This document shows, in pieces, positions 15,401 to 25,300 of a DNA stretch of 64,000 bases. Origin of the DNA: Lepidostoma basale. Lineage: Eukaryota > Arthropoda > Insecta > Trichoptera > Lepidostomatidae. Numbering within the stretch: the first letter of the stretch is position 1; the number at the start of each line of letters is the position of its first letter. The DNA lies in contig JAHDVF020000739.1 of assembly GCA_022606425.2 (NCBI GenBank), positions 310,001-374,000 on the forward strand, read 5' to 3'. Under the pieces are notes generated by a model, which did no database searches, was not told the DNA's origin, and saw only the letters and a list, made by a program, of their open reading frames with translations. The position numbers were made by a program, and so were the translations under genes.

Positions 15401-17670
15401 AAGATTTTTGGAATCTAGTTGAGGTTTTTTTAATATGGGAGAAACAATAGCTTTCTCGAGCAAAAAGGGGACTTGTCCTGTTAGTAGAGATTTGTTAAAA
15501 ATTTTGACTAAAAATGGAGCAACATGGTGACAGCATCTCTTGAAAAGCCATGTCGGAATTGGATCAAGCGAACACTGCTTATTAGGTGCGTTTAAGATAA
15601 GTTTAATTTGTTCTTACTTTGTATATAAGAAGTGAATGCGGTGCGAATGAAAGTGTTCTGAACAAAATAATGAAAAGAACATTAACACATTGTTTTCGGG
15701 TATTGTTTTATGCTGATTGCAGCCTGGCGCGGGCGATATTTGGGTTCGCGCGCGAGTTTTTTCAACATTATTTTAAAAGTCTATAACTTTTGAAATATCC
15801 GTGATAATTGACTGAAACTTTAAATGCATCTTACCTTATTGTGTCTCAATGATGAAATGATGGAAAACAAACAAAAAAAAAATTGGGCTTCAAAGTAGCA
15901 CTTTGGAAGTTTTATTTTTATACAAACACAGAATTTTTATCAAATTATAATACTATTTAAAATCAATACAACTATTTAACACTATTTAAAATTGTCAAAA
16001 TTACTGTCTAGTATTTTTTTACTGTATGGCACCGTTCAAAACATGTACCTCTGAGAAGAGCCACACCACAGAATTTACACATGTAACAAGTTTCACTCCT
16101 TTTTCCTTTAGCAGCACACACTCGACATTTTCTTTGTGCGTATTTTTTTTCCCTTTGCCCTTTATCCTTTCTAATTTATGGACTTTTAGATTCGTAGAAA
16201 GTCTGCCTGGAGGATCGCGATTTGGAGTGTGCCGTGTCAAACTTACTGTCGATGTTCCAGGTTCCTCAATTAGTTCGCTTTCAATACTGCTAGTTATCCA
16301 ATGACGTGCTGTCTCCGATAAAAAAAAATTGTACCTTACTGAGTCTGGATATTTTGCTTTATAAATCACTTGTTTCACTGTCTGCCATCAATAGTCTTTC
16401 TGTATCACTAGCACAGGAACAATTAGATAAATTGTCTACACACAATTCATCGTCTGATTTATTCTCATCCGGAAAAAACATTGTGGGTTTTAGGTATAAA
16501 AATAATTATATGAACTCAATGACAACTACCGAACGACCGAACATGTATACGTTTACATAAATACTAATGTTTTGTAGAAATATGAACAAAACATTCCTAC
16601 CATTCATCCCTTCTTCGGGTAGAAAGAACCCTAAAATTTCTCCGTACAAGTTGAAAAGAATTATTGCGCATTGAAGGTCAAAAAAAACAAGCCAGCGGGA
16701 TCTGCGTCAAGGTTTCTTCGAGCACACAAAAAATGTATATTTTTAGACATTTTTTTTTCATTTTATAATTGAATAATAAATCAAAAGTAAAGCCTAATAA
16801 ATATAAATTTGTGAGTGAAATTATATTGTGAAGTCAGATATACGATTTAGCAACAAAATCCATTTATTACACAACACGTTTTATTACGTTACCCGACGAC
16901 AACCACCAGAGAGTAAAAAACGTATTTTTACGTTTCCCGCATTTGAGCACCAAACTGAAAAAAACGTAGTTTTACGTTTCCCGACAACATTGTGTTAAGA
17001 TAGTTTTATACATGAAAAGAATGAATAAAGAAAGAATGGTAAAAAAAATATATGTTAACAATGCAAATTGAACTAGAAATAGAGGAAGACGAAGTTTATT
17101 ATTAGAAACCAGAGTTAATATATAATTAAAGTTTTTAATTAAAATTTCTTGGTAGAAGTTCATTTTAAATAATGAAAACAAAAAAATGTTAATACAAAAT
17201 TTCTTTATTATTATGTATTTAGTGTGCTTCCACTTGTGTTTATGTTCGACCGGTTTCGGCAGTTTGCTGCCATCTTCTGGTCGAATCTTATATTCAAACT
17301 GGTCGAACATAAACACAAGTGGAAGCACACTAAATACACATTAATAAAGAAATTTTGTATAATTTATTTTTTTGTTTTCATTATTCAGAGTTAATAAATC
17401 AAAATAAAGTACAGTGCAATATTACAGCAAATCAGATTATGTTTTTAGAATAGGTTATTTCATTACAATGTTCGAGGTTTCACTCGAGTCACACACTATA
17501 TTTTACTGCAAAAGATAAATACAATATGTCGACTAAATTTTACAACATATATTTTTATTTAATAACGTAAAAATTGTTTATCCTTACTTAAAAGCTCCGA
17601 GATCTGTGTGTTTAATAATAATGTCATCGTCTGTCGTCCAAAAATGTGTTTCACAAAGATAGGTCAACAT
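491..17670 (-). CDS. WDPCP: fritz / WDPCP homologue, planar cell polarity effector (12 exons, 3' end outside window)
   Basis: WDPCP/Fritz is a beta-propeller protein of the CPLANE ciliogenesis and planar cell polarity module. It acts with septins and the actin cortex. Coding exons in transcription order are 17670-17588, 14563-14259, 12616-12489, 11690-11518, 9484-9370, 7910-7701, 5886-5729, 4851-4701, 4315-4241 (tentative), 1964-1837, 1023-874 and 642-491. Every junction keeps frame, giving about 609 residues. The start is the ATG at 17670; its exon reads MLTYLCETHFWTT and joins in frame to YESKKTSPP. Family-like stretches are WVEERGGAWRARGALK, LPEKLSSREPKLQ, LFPWSPHNDQANV, GRLLLACSDRSILL, GADWATEGATCLALL and AIDVGHADLFMDVHY. 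Vertebrate WDPCP is about 740 residues, so roughly the last 130 lie left of base 1. Intron 3 uses a GC donor. The gene is divergent from TMEM87. Family assignment is from memory of WDPCP proteins. Confidence 0.9.
1032..1086. repeat. AT-rich tandem duplication of about 27 bases
   Basis: Two adjacent near-identical units of the form TAATTAATATTATATTAATA lie immediately upstream (minus sense) of the splice acceptor of fritz exon 1023-874. Confidence 0.8.
1087..1835 (+). mobile_element. 3' part of a tRNA-derived SINE, interrupted by another element
   Basis: Bases 1087-1157 (GGTGTAGAATTCACGTGACA onward) and 1748-1800 match the body and tail of the SINE copies at 24180-24390 and 44698-44890. The two halves are separated by the element at 1158-1747. 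Confidence 0.7.
1158..1747. mobile_element. unclassified 590-bp DNA transposon with TA target duplication
   Basis: Imperfect 25-bp terminal inverted repeats start GGGTAAGCAGTACAATGATT on the left and GGGGAAGAAGTACTAATGTT on the right strand. They are flanked by TA on both sides. Internal copies of AATGATTGGCA recur. There is no coding capacity. It splits a SINE, so the boundaries are secure. Confidence 0.75.
2084..2421. repeat. inverted-repeat element with hammerhead-like motif
   Basis: Minus-strand bases 2122-2092 read CTGACGA, then a GC-rich stem-loop, then GCGAAACCGG. Bases 2160-2232 and 2349-2421 form inverted arms of about 72 bases that look essentially perfect. It lies in a fritz intron. 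Confidence 0.65.
2665..3600. repeat. foldback family A copy inside a hammerhead-associated repeat
   Basis: Bases 2870-3008 (ATTGTATCTCAACAGAGACG onward) return in inverted orientation at 3265-3408, separated by a spacer of about 250 bases. The flanks 2665-2830 and 3535-3600 are also inverted relative to each other and carry TTGATATGTTTCAAA-type ends. No protein is encoded. Further copies lie at 29607, 45850 and 46965. Confidence 0.75.
4241..4315 (-). other. WDPCP: tentative 75-base exon of fritz
   Basis: A small GC-rich island lies between the fritz exons ending at 4701 and starting at 1964. With an acceptor ending CACAG and a donor GTATGA it is a phase 0-0 exon of 25 codons ending AAAGRDFTRFY. 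That fills a short gap seen when flanking exons are compared with WDPCP (the segment before the helical repeats). Another frame through the same bases is also open, and the polypyrimidine tract is weak. Confidence 0.45.
4912..5545 (-). mobile_element. RTE-1: 5'-truncated RTE-like retrotransposon
   Basis: The open frame 5533-5030 encodes a 167-residue reverse transcriptase C-terminus ([49 protein letters not shown]). The 3' end reads GACGGCGTGATGGTTAGTTA on the minus strand. This is the most abundant family in the window, and this copy has one of the longest open frames. Confidence 0.85.
5950..6530 (-). mobile_element. family B non-LTR retrotransposon with GATTT-repeat tail
   Basis: The minus strand carries the reverse transcriptase C-terminus seen intact at 27444-28204 and ends in a TTTGATTTGA-type tail. 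The frame is broken. It lies in a fritz intron. Confidence 0.75.
7175..7600. mobile_element. hAT-type non-autonomous element (426 bp)
   Basis: The ends are CAGTGATTCCCAAAG and, on the other strand, CAGAGGTTCCCAAACTTT. Direct 8-bp duplications CTCTAAAC lie at 7167-7174 and 7601-7608. An 8-bp duplication and CAGNG ends are typical of hAT elements. There is no transposase. Confidence 0.85.
8864..9300 (-). mobile_element. diverged family B-like retrotransposon fragment
   Basis: The tail AATTGAATTGAATTG and the C-terminal coding remnant (GRAIILLNRISSDVNIF) resemble family B but are clearly diverged. Confidence 0.6.
9560..9780. repeat. hammerhead-like repeat ends
   Basis: Two head-to-tail copies of a motif of the form GGATGGAGGTCACCTCCGAA are present. 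Bases 9562-9610 match the AACACTGTGGAATT end also seen at 41945 and 50996. Confidence 0.5.
9782..9910. mobile_element. mariner-like terminal fragment
   Basis: It begins CCAGGTGTATGCATAAGTTT and is shared in inverted orientation with 40440-40600. The start resembles mauritiana-type mariner ends. No coding sequence remains. Confidence 0.45.
10060..11390 (-). mobile_element. RTE-1 fragment split by a hAT element
   Basis: Bases 10060-10354 and 11130-11390 are consecutive parts of a decayed RTE-1 copy. The second part includes a frame reading MFTEDGRMDSDVE. The hAT element at 10355-11121 interrupts it. Confidence 0.75.
10355..11121. mobile_element. hAT element remnant (767 bp) with 8-bp duplication
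   Basis: The termini are CAGGGTTGGCGAACCTTTTT and, inverted, CAGGGATGGCGAACCTATGG. The direct duplication GTCTAAGG lies at 10347-10354 and 11122-11129. The minus strand retains a broken stretch resembling a hAT transposase C-terminus (FIKSDIRCRFTDESTTACIL). Confidence 0.85.
11740..12010 (-). mobile_element. decayed RTE-like 3' end
   Basis: The minus strand resembles the C-terminal and 3' end of RTE elements (R-WRTAW, LHPAVDG). The frame is broken. Confidence 0.5.
12100..12410 (+). mobile_element. RTE-like reverse transcriptase C-terminal fragment
   Basis: The frame reads TAVRPALLYGAECQ, AGEMRMLRWAGG and IRESRLRWYSHVMQR, the usual C-terminal signature. It stops after about 110 residues. Confidence 0.75.
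12880..13225 (+). mobile_element. short RTE-like fragment followed by a Tigger-like end
   Basis: Bases 12880-13020 encode KTKCMTFSKTSKTCNLVIEN, typical of an RTE reverse transcriptase. Bases 13075-13225 match the 3' part of the Tigger-like element at 20974-21385. Confidence 0.5.
13530..14115 (-). mobile_element. RTE-1 copy
   Basis: It has the same 3' end and coding remnants as 4912-5545 (FHMERMDEGRMVKK, GRKPRKTWHDQIN region) with several frameshifts. It lies just downstream of fritz exon 2, in an intron. Confidence 0.8.
14600..15640 (-). mobile_element. CR1-like non-LTR retrotransposon fragment
   Basis: The minus-strand frame 15330-15118 reads LQSAYRRFHSTETGLLRVM and LLFLLDMSAAFDTIDHSYLI. 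Broken sequence resembling SGVPRGSVLGPLLF follows. These are reverse transcriptase core motifs of the CR1/L2 group. The 3' tail is a TAA microsatellite near 14625. Confidence 0.8.
15960..16500 (-). mobile_element. piggyBac-like transposase C-terminal remnant
   Basis: The frame 16378-16019 includes RHTPNRDPPGRLSTNLKVHK followed by a damaged basic, cysteine-bearing segment. That is the usual end of piggyBac transposases. Upstream minus-strand bases carry an acidic patch with stops. It is not functional. Confidence 0.7.
16985..17395. repeat. RTE-1 scrap and hammerhead-like inverted repeat
   Basis: Bases 16985-17095 are an RTE-1 fragment. Bases 17130-17395 form a foldback: minus-strand 17280-17249 reads CCAGAAGATGGCAG, loop, CTGCCGAAACCGGT. 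The arms (CACTTGTGTTTATGTTCGAC) are inverted at 17230-17250 and 17302-17325. Confidence 0.65.
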
Positions 17671-19376
17671 TGTGATCAGTTTTTACTGTAAATTTCAGTG
17701 CAAGTGCAGAATGATGTATTATTTACACATTATAAATCCAGTAAATGTGTAAATTCATTCGAAATTTGATAACACGGGAAGTATTAAAAGTAAATCCCGT
17801 ACAAAAATACATTATGTCATTATTTCTCATTCACTTTTACGTCAAAAACGACCAAAATAAAAGTTATAAAAACTTTTGAATGCCTATCCATGTTGTCAAA
17901 AAGTTGCATGGATAAACTAAAAAGCTTTTTCATAGACAATATAATATTTGTAACTTTTATTACGTGTGACATTGCAAATTCATTTTTAATGATTGGTGTT
18001 CCACTTTTCTGACTTATTATAGGTTTTTGCGAAAATAAGATGGTCTTCTATCGACTTATTCTTCAGATAAAGTTAATCAATTAACACGCTTATTTACTAT
18101 CACAGCCTCGACCTTTTCCGTCGACATTACGAAATTTAAATGGACGTGGCTCATCAAATTGAGTAGTTTATAATATCATTAATTATTAATGCAATGACAC
18201 AAAGAAGTCAAATTGTTCCGAATTTATTCGTAGCGATCATTTAAATGATAGAAATAGTATGACAGAGCATCAAGAATTTTCTACGGATTCAATAATTTAA
18301 ATTAGTCGTTCATATAAATCTACTAAATAAAATAAATCATATAAATCGTGAAAACCCTCTTAATTTTTTCGCTCTGTCCATTTTTTGTAATTCTTCTCGG
18401 TTTTGCCACATTGCTTGTAAATGAGGATTTGTTACAAAACTTCTTAAATTAATATTATGTAATGAAAATATAGAAATATCACCTGCTGTGATGTATTTGT
18501 GACAAAGATTGTATTCCACGCCAAATTTGCTGCATATGTCGAGTCAAATTATATGTGTATTATTCTGTATAATAAAAACATGAATCTCTTTACTGTGGTA
18601 ATAGTTTTAATAATGATACTCTACGATGCTGGAACGAGATGTTGTGTCGAATGTTGTTTTAAATTACGATATTTTTAGTTATCACAAAAAATAATTGTGG
18701 ATTCGCTGAAATTTTATTATCTTAAACCTAATAAAAATCGATAATGTAGTTTGTTATTTTTTTAAATACTTTCCGAAACCGATGTTTTTTTTGCACAATT
18801 CATGTGCAATACAATATAAACTAATTGAATACATTTTGTACGTTACCGGGAGTATTCTGACAGACGCTAATTCTTTTAGCAAAATTTGGTGTGAATCAAT
18901 TTTTTCCTCGGTTCATTTATTGATTGTGAAATTACAAATTTTACTGCAAAAATAAGTATGTATGTAGTACATGTACTCGTACATAAAAAGGCTTACATTA
19001 CTCTACAGTACTGGAAAAATAATCGGTATTTTTTATATCAGATTTTCTCGTCTTTTTTGCAGCTAAATTGCGGATTCGTTTTAATAAAAGCAATTGAGTT
19101 GAGGTGTTTTCCTTTTGCTCTTCAAACCATGATAGTTAAGTCACGGTATAGAACGCTTCATCATCTCGGTTTGTCCGGATAATTGACGTCCGGTTAAACG
19201 ACGTTCTACTGTATATTGTGTATTATTATAAATACAGGAGGCATGCCATTTGTAGGTCAGTTTTCATTAAAAAATATATTTAAAAAAATATAATTTTATT
19301 GTGGCAACAATGTTTTCGGCTCTTTTCGAGTTGTCTATTCTCCTCTGATGCGTCAAATTTGGCCGAGGATGTAAAC
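17671..19376. other. divergent intergenic region between fritz and TMEM87
   Basis: This is AT-rich DNA between the two start codons. Bases 18925-19215 are one end of a pogo/Tigger-like element related to 36516-37194. The promoters of both genes should lie here or in unidentified 5' leader exons. I see no TATA box or initiator I can defend. Confidence 0.5.
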
Positions 19377-22300
19377 ATGTTGCTCCCGGTGGCCCTCGTC
19401 TCGTTTTTAATTTTATTTGTCAATTGTTTAGCATTTCCCGAACCCGGAAAATGGGAATTTGTAATGACAGAGGTACCATTAATTTTACCATTTGTAAATA
19501 ACAATTAAAAATGTATTAGTTGAAAGATAAAATGAATAATTCATCATGTCACTTATCTTTTCAGGTAAATAATCGCATCAGCATACCGAAGTCCTTGTAT
19601 AAAAACTCACAAATATACTTCCAAGGTAAGTTTTATAGTTGTGATAAAGTGATGTAATATTGTGCGAGATAAAAATCTATAAACTTAAGTGCGAGAATAA
19701 TGTTCGATTTGGAGCGAAGAAGCCGGTGTGACATAAGCTTATTTCGTTCCAGTGACGTGTGATGCACCCAGAAGTGGCCTGAACGTCACGATCCAATGGT
19801 TCCTAACACAAACCAAGTGCTGGGAAGACTTTTTTAAACCGAGAAATGGGGTAAGAGACCACATTTTACCAATGTCTCAAAAATAAATATTTGCACAGTG
19901 TGTTAGATCAATAATGTTGAAAACTAACGAAAACTTCCGTCTATGTGACACATTTGTTACATCATTTTTACATAAACACACCCACAGGTTACACTATTTT
20001 AAGTACCTACCCAGTTAATTTGCAATGTTCACACAAAAATAATCTCGTTTGTTTGTTTACTTCAATCTTATCTATAACTATTATTACTTGTTCTGATTTA
20101 AATTCCATGGGGAGTAAAAAAAAATCTTAACCCTGTACTAAGACTCTGGCCTAGATCAATTGAGCGGGTGCAACTTTTAAATACAAAGATAATATTTATG
20201 ATTTATTTAGAGTTGTTAATAAAAAAATTATGTCATACATGTGTCCCTTTTTAAATAATCAAACTTATAATTCCCACCTAAATTGTACATTCCAAGTTAT
20301 TTGATGACATGAAGTATTTGTTGAACCCTTTTATGTGTCAAGATATATTTTCTTACAAATGTTTTGTTGTTTACTTCACTCTAGTTCCGGGAGGAGCCTC
20401 CTGTGCTGAGCATAGATAATAGGACTTTGAATCATGTTGTATTCGACCCCAAAATGGCACCGTGCGCTCACGGGGCTCACATTATACTCCCGCCGGCCAA
20501 TACGCCTCCTCCAGACACAGTGTTGCCATCTCCGCCGAGAGGGGTACCTGTAAGTTTTAAGAAAAATATTCACATTCTTTATTTAAATTTATTTGTTCAT
20601 TTTACAAAGAAACATTATGCTGTCATTGGAACTTGCTTTAGGAGTTTATTATTATTTTTTAATCTTGTAAAATGATTCACAATGTTTATTTTAAAAGTGT
20701 GTAGTAAAAAATATGTTTCTATGTAAGCATCTATAAATTTTTTGTTGATATTGCTTTCAGCATTAAAAATTCAATATTTCAGTTCATAAAACAGCATTTA
20801 TTCTGTGGATTATTGATTATTTATCTTTATTACCATTGTAATTTATTTAACACAATTTTTTATGCTTTTAATGATAATTTCTAGGATTTTTATCTTAATT
20901 TATTGCATATTTTAAACACTTGTTAAATGGTATTTTATTTCTGTCAATTGTGTCCGGATAAGTAAGTACACTACACTCCCGATTTTCCGGGGTCATCATT
21001 AACTGGGAAGTGGATTATCCAGGACATTTGAGTCATTAAAAAAATTTATAAAAACAAAAAAATTTAACAATATTACACTATACGGGACATCAAACTATAC
21101 GGGACATCATTAATAAAAAGAGAAAATTGATAGATTTCGCGGGAACTTCGGATAGCGCCAAATGCATGATCAGTAGAAAGACTTTGAAGTTGTCATCTTA
21201 CGAAGATCTCGATAATGCAATGGTTTTGTGGTTCCGTCATCAAAGGGCGGAAGGTATTCCTGTCTCTGGGGCTGTTTGCGCAGCTAAAGTTGAATACTTT
21301 TCAATTTCAATGCGTCTTTAAGGGTTAACCGGGAAATCGATTATACGGGATTTTTTTTCACCATCCATTCCGGAAAATCGGGGTGTACAATATGCATTAT
21401 AATTTCAACATTTTCAAAAATAAAAATTTTCTGCGAGATCTATAATACAAATAATTAAATTTTAAATTCATCTTCACACTGTATAATTTGTAATATTTCC
21501 ATTTTTATATTAACACATCTCATGCGGGGCCGATCGAGCGTAAGTTAATGAGTGACGCGGGCGTATTCCGCTCGCGTAACGTATTAATCGCGACAGCATA
21601 TAAATCATTAAAACATTTAAAATCTTTCCGATAAAAAAAAGATGAATATATTGAGCAACTTTGCTTTAAAGAAAATTCAACAGATGTCACCATAAACACA
21701 ATATAATAAGCAGGGCTGTGATCACCGTCTCTCGCTAAAGCGTAAAAAATGTTGGTAATTGTAATTACAGTCTCCCGCAAACAGCAATTGGCGGACTAAG
21801 GACTGTGAAACTCGTCTCTCGCATAAGATGTGATAAATAAAACATGTTTTTGTTTCCACTTTTCAGTTTATTTTTCTCAAAATGTTCCAAAAGTTTTACA
21901 TCTTCATCATCAGGAGTACAATGTAAACTTATGTCGTTGTCTCGATGATGAAGGTATAAAACCTTTGAATCACACCGAGAAAAATAAACTGAAGAGTAAA
22001 AAAAAACAATAAAATTTCATAAAAATATTATACAAATTTTAATGTTTTTTTTTTAGCTTTAGAATATATTTTAATTAGCGATATGTTTTACCCTACTGGA
22101 ATATAATGTCAATGATGAACATATGAAAATCAAAATGTCCTGATAAAGCAAAATATGTCACTCTCTAAAAAAAAGTAACTAACTAACAATCACGACGTTT
22201 CTGACTGCCACACTGCTTTGTCCTGACATACCTCTCGAGTTTCCTCCACATATATACATCAATGTGTAAATTTTTCCGATTTCAAATGTGGCCGCCATTT

Positions 22301-25300
22301 AGTGTTATAAAGGAGGTGGTATCATTTTTAATAGACATTGTTCAGACTGTAGGAAAGATGAATGACTGCCGTGTTGTAACAAAAGCCGATCACTCTTCTA
22401 GTGAAACGGAAGACCTATCCGATTACTCGAATAGTTGGACTTCTCTTGGTGAGGTTTCTGTGGTTCCCTCATCACTTGGCGAATGCGGAGAAGCTCCAAA
22501 CAGGACACAGCCGACTTTCCCTTCCTATCCTGTAGAAATTCCATAAGAATGATGTCTGAAAGAAAATAACAAGATAAAGAAAACTGCACTTGAATATATA
22601 TAAGCCTTGTACATAATGAGCAAGGCAAATAATAAATCCCATCTAAAAAAAAGAATAATAATAAAGTCAATTTTGTTAATATTTTGTTTGTTTCCAGAGT
22701 GGAGACCAGCCAATGTTTTACATCCCCGTGGACGGAGTGTACCTGCTCACCCTCTCCGTGTTGCCAGAGCAGCGCTCGCCCATTCCAACCTACAATGTGT
22801 CCATTACCATCACCATGAAGGGCGAGCACGGGTACCTCTCCGCTATAGACTGGCCCATGTTGCCTGTAAGTACCTCATTATTAACCTCTTCTTCTTAGTG
22901 TAGGCCTAGTGGCCTGTTTCTTAAGAGGAATTGGCCTCCTGCGAGGTGGACTCCCAGCTGTCGATCCATCTCTTTGGTGGTCTGCCCGGGGGTCGCCTAC
23001 CTTGGGGCTGGCCCTGCAACACAATGAGGGGGAGTCTGGATGGATCCATTCTCCTCACGTGTGCATACCAGTATCTTCTCCTTTGCTTTACCCTAACGAC
23101 ATCCTCTACCTCGCATATCTCCCTTATCCTTAAGTTCTTTATTCTATCTCATAATGTCTTGCCATAAGTTGAAACCATCGGGAGACGGTGATGGCTCCAC
23201 TGCCAACGTCTTCCCCTGGTGACTCAGAATGTGTCGATCCAGATGTCATCGACAAGACGATCACGGAAACTATTTGAAATATGATTTTGGATGTTACAGT
23301 TCTATGCGACCATGTGCGGAGTGTACGTGGCCCTGGGCACCGGCTGGCTGGCCGTGTGCGCCCTGCAGTGGCGAGACCTGCTCCGTATCCAGTTCTGGAT
23401 CGGGGCCGTGCTGCTCCTTGGCATGCTGGAGAAGGCCACCTTCCTTGCTGAGTACAGGTACAGGTTCATTCACTCCAAAATAATGAAAGGATCATTAAGA
23501 TGGTTTGGACCCATGGAAAGAATGGTAAAAAAGTATATGTTAACGATGTAAATGGAACTAGAAATAGAGGAAAACGTGTCACAATCAAATAAATCAAATA
23601 TTGAATGTCGGCCACGTGAGGAGTCAGATAAATCAACACGTGTGCATGACACGATGTATGAATGTTGAGAAAGCGAGAGAAGTATGTCAGGAAAGAAAAG
23701 TGGTAATCCGTTCTTTCTGGCTACCCCTTCAGAGAGACGGCGTGATGGTTAGTTAGTTATTTTAATTGCAATTGTGTAGTAAAAATACAAAGCGTTTCCT
23801 TTATTTTATAAATTTAAGTCTAACTGCGAAGTGCCTCGTATGGAAATTGATATTTATGTCTTTTAATATGGTGTCCAGCTCCATTAATTCCACGGGAACA
23901 CTGGTCCGGGGTGCTGTGCTGGCTGCGGAGTGGGTCTCGGTGGCCAAGAGGGCGCTCGCCAGGATGCTGGTCATCATCGTCTCCTTGGGTTTCGGAATAG
24001 TCAAGTAAGTTGCATACGTTTTTTCTTATATGTGAAATTTTAGATTTCAGGCTCTAGGATTGATTTTTTTTAATTTTAACAAAAACATAGTTTTTTATTA
24101 TTTCCTATTGCAAAATATAATATGGGTAAAATAATTTTAAAGATTTATTCTGCTTATTTACATACTTATTGGCAGAGTCGTAAGATCTCTGATTGCCATA
24201 CCGAAGGTTGTGATTATCACACTATCTTTGGTCTGGTGTAGAATTCACGTCACAATAAAATGGCGATACATTAGCTACTTATTACGTGTCATGAGAATCT
24301 ATATAATAGCTAAAAACAAATTGTCTACAGTAATTACGTTCAAACGAACTGTTGCATACAAAAAATAATAATTAAAATCAATACCTATGTAGATAAATGT
24401 GTTCGACAATTTTTTTTAGAATTAAAGCACTGTTTTTTTCCTTTTTTAGTTTATTTTTCTCAACATGTTTCTAGTTTATATCATTATCCCGTTGATGAAG
24501 GTGAAAAGCCTTTAAAACAAGTCAAGATAAATAAACTCTAAAGTGGAAATAACAGTGTTTTAATTCATAAAAAAAAATTGTCATTATGGAATTCCACGAT
24601 GTTAACATTTTAAATAATAATGAAATAAAACAATGTTTTTTTAACTACTTCCACTTTTGTTTTTATTTCGACAGGGACCGGATCGCCAGGCTCACTGGCA
24701 TCGACTCTGTCTATGATGATGATCCAGTCTGTCAATGCCAGCGAGCCTGGTGAAACCGGTCGCTCTCGAAATAAAGACAAAAGTGGAAGTAGTTAAAAAA
24801 CATTGTGTTATTTAAAATGAACTTCCATCAAGAGATTTTTTTATCATCAAGGAGTTAAATCATTTGATTATCTTAACATGTTAAGTTCTGAAAATGTTCA
24901 CAAATTCCTCAACGGTCACATTTAAAAAAAATTTTGGCTAAATTTCTTCTTTGTGTGTTTTATGTCTTTTTAATTTTATTTATTTATTATGCGTTTAAAT
25001 ATTATATCAATATGTCTTGTATTAAATATGTCATACTAGTTGTAAGCAAGATTTTTTTTAAACGATAAATTTAGTTTACCTAAAAAAAAGGTGTTTTTAG
25101 CAAATTTACTAGAAAGCTGAATTTGATAATATGTATTATATACAAATAAATAACTGATCATGATATAACCACTCTACTGGTAATGTAGATATTCTTTATT
25201 TATTTGAAAAGGAACTTTCTAATAAATCGAAAAGGAAAAGGTCTAATAAATCGAAGCAGGTTAACCGTCAATCAAATGTCTAAGTAATTTTTTTTTTGTA

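Noticed and set aside
18337..18519. Minus frame with LRSFVTNPHLQAMW, faintly like the tail of a zinc-finger HIT protein
   Set aside because: Too short, no zinc-binding part nearby and no partner exons; treated as chance or a very old scrap.
22713..23167. Continuous-looking frames past TMEM87 exon 5
   Set aside because: The frame after the GTAAGT donor at 22866 enters a retrotransposon; the TMEM87 frame resumes cleanly at 23300.
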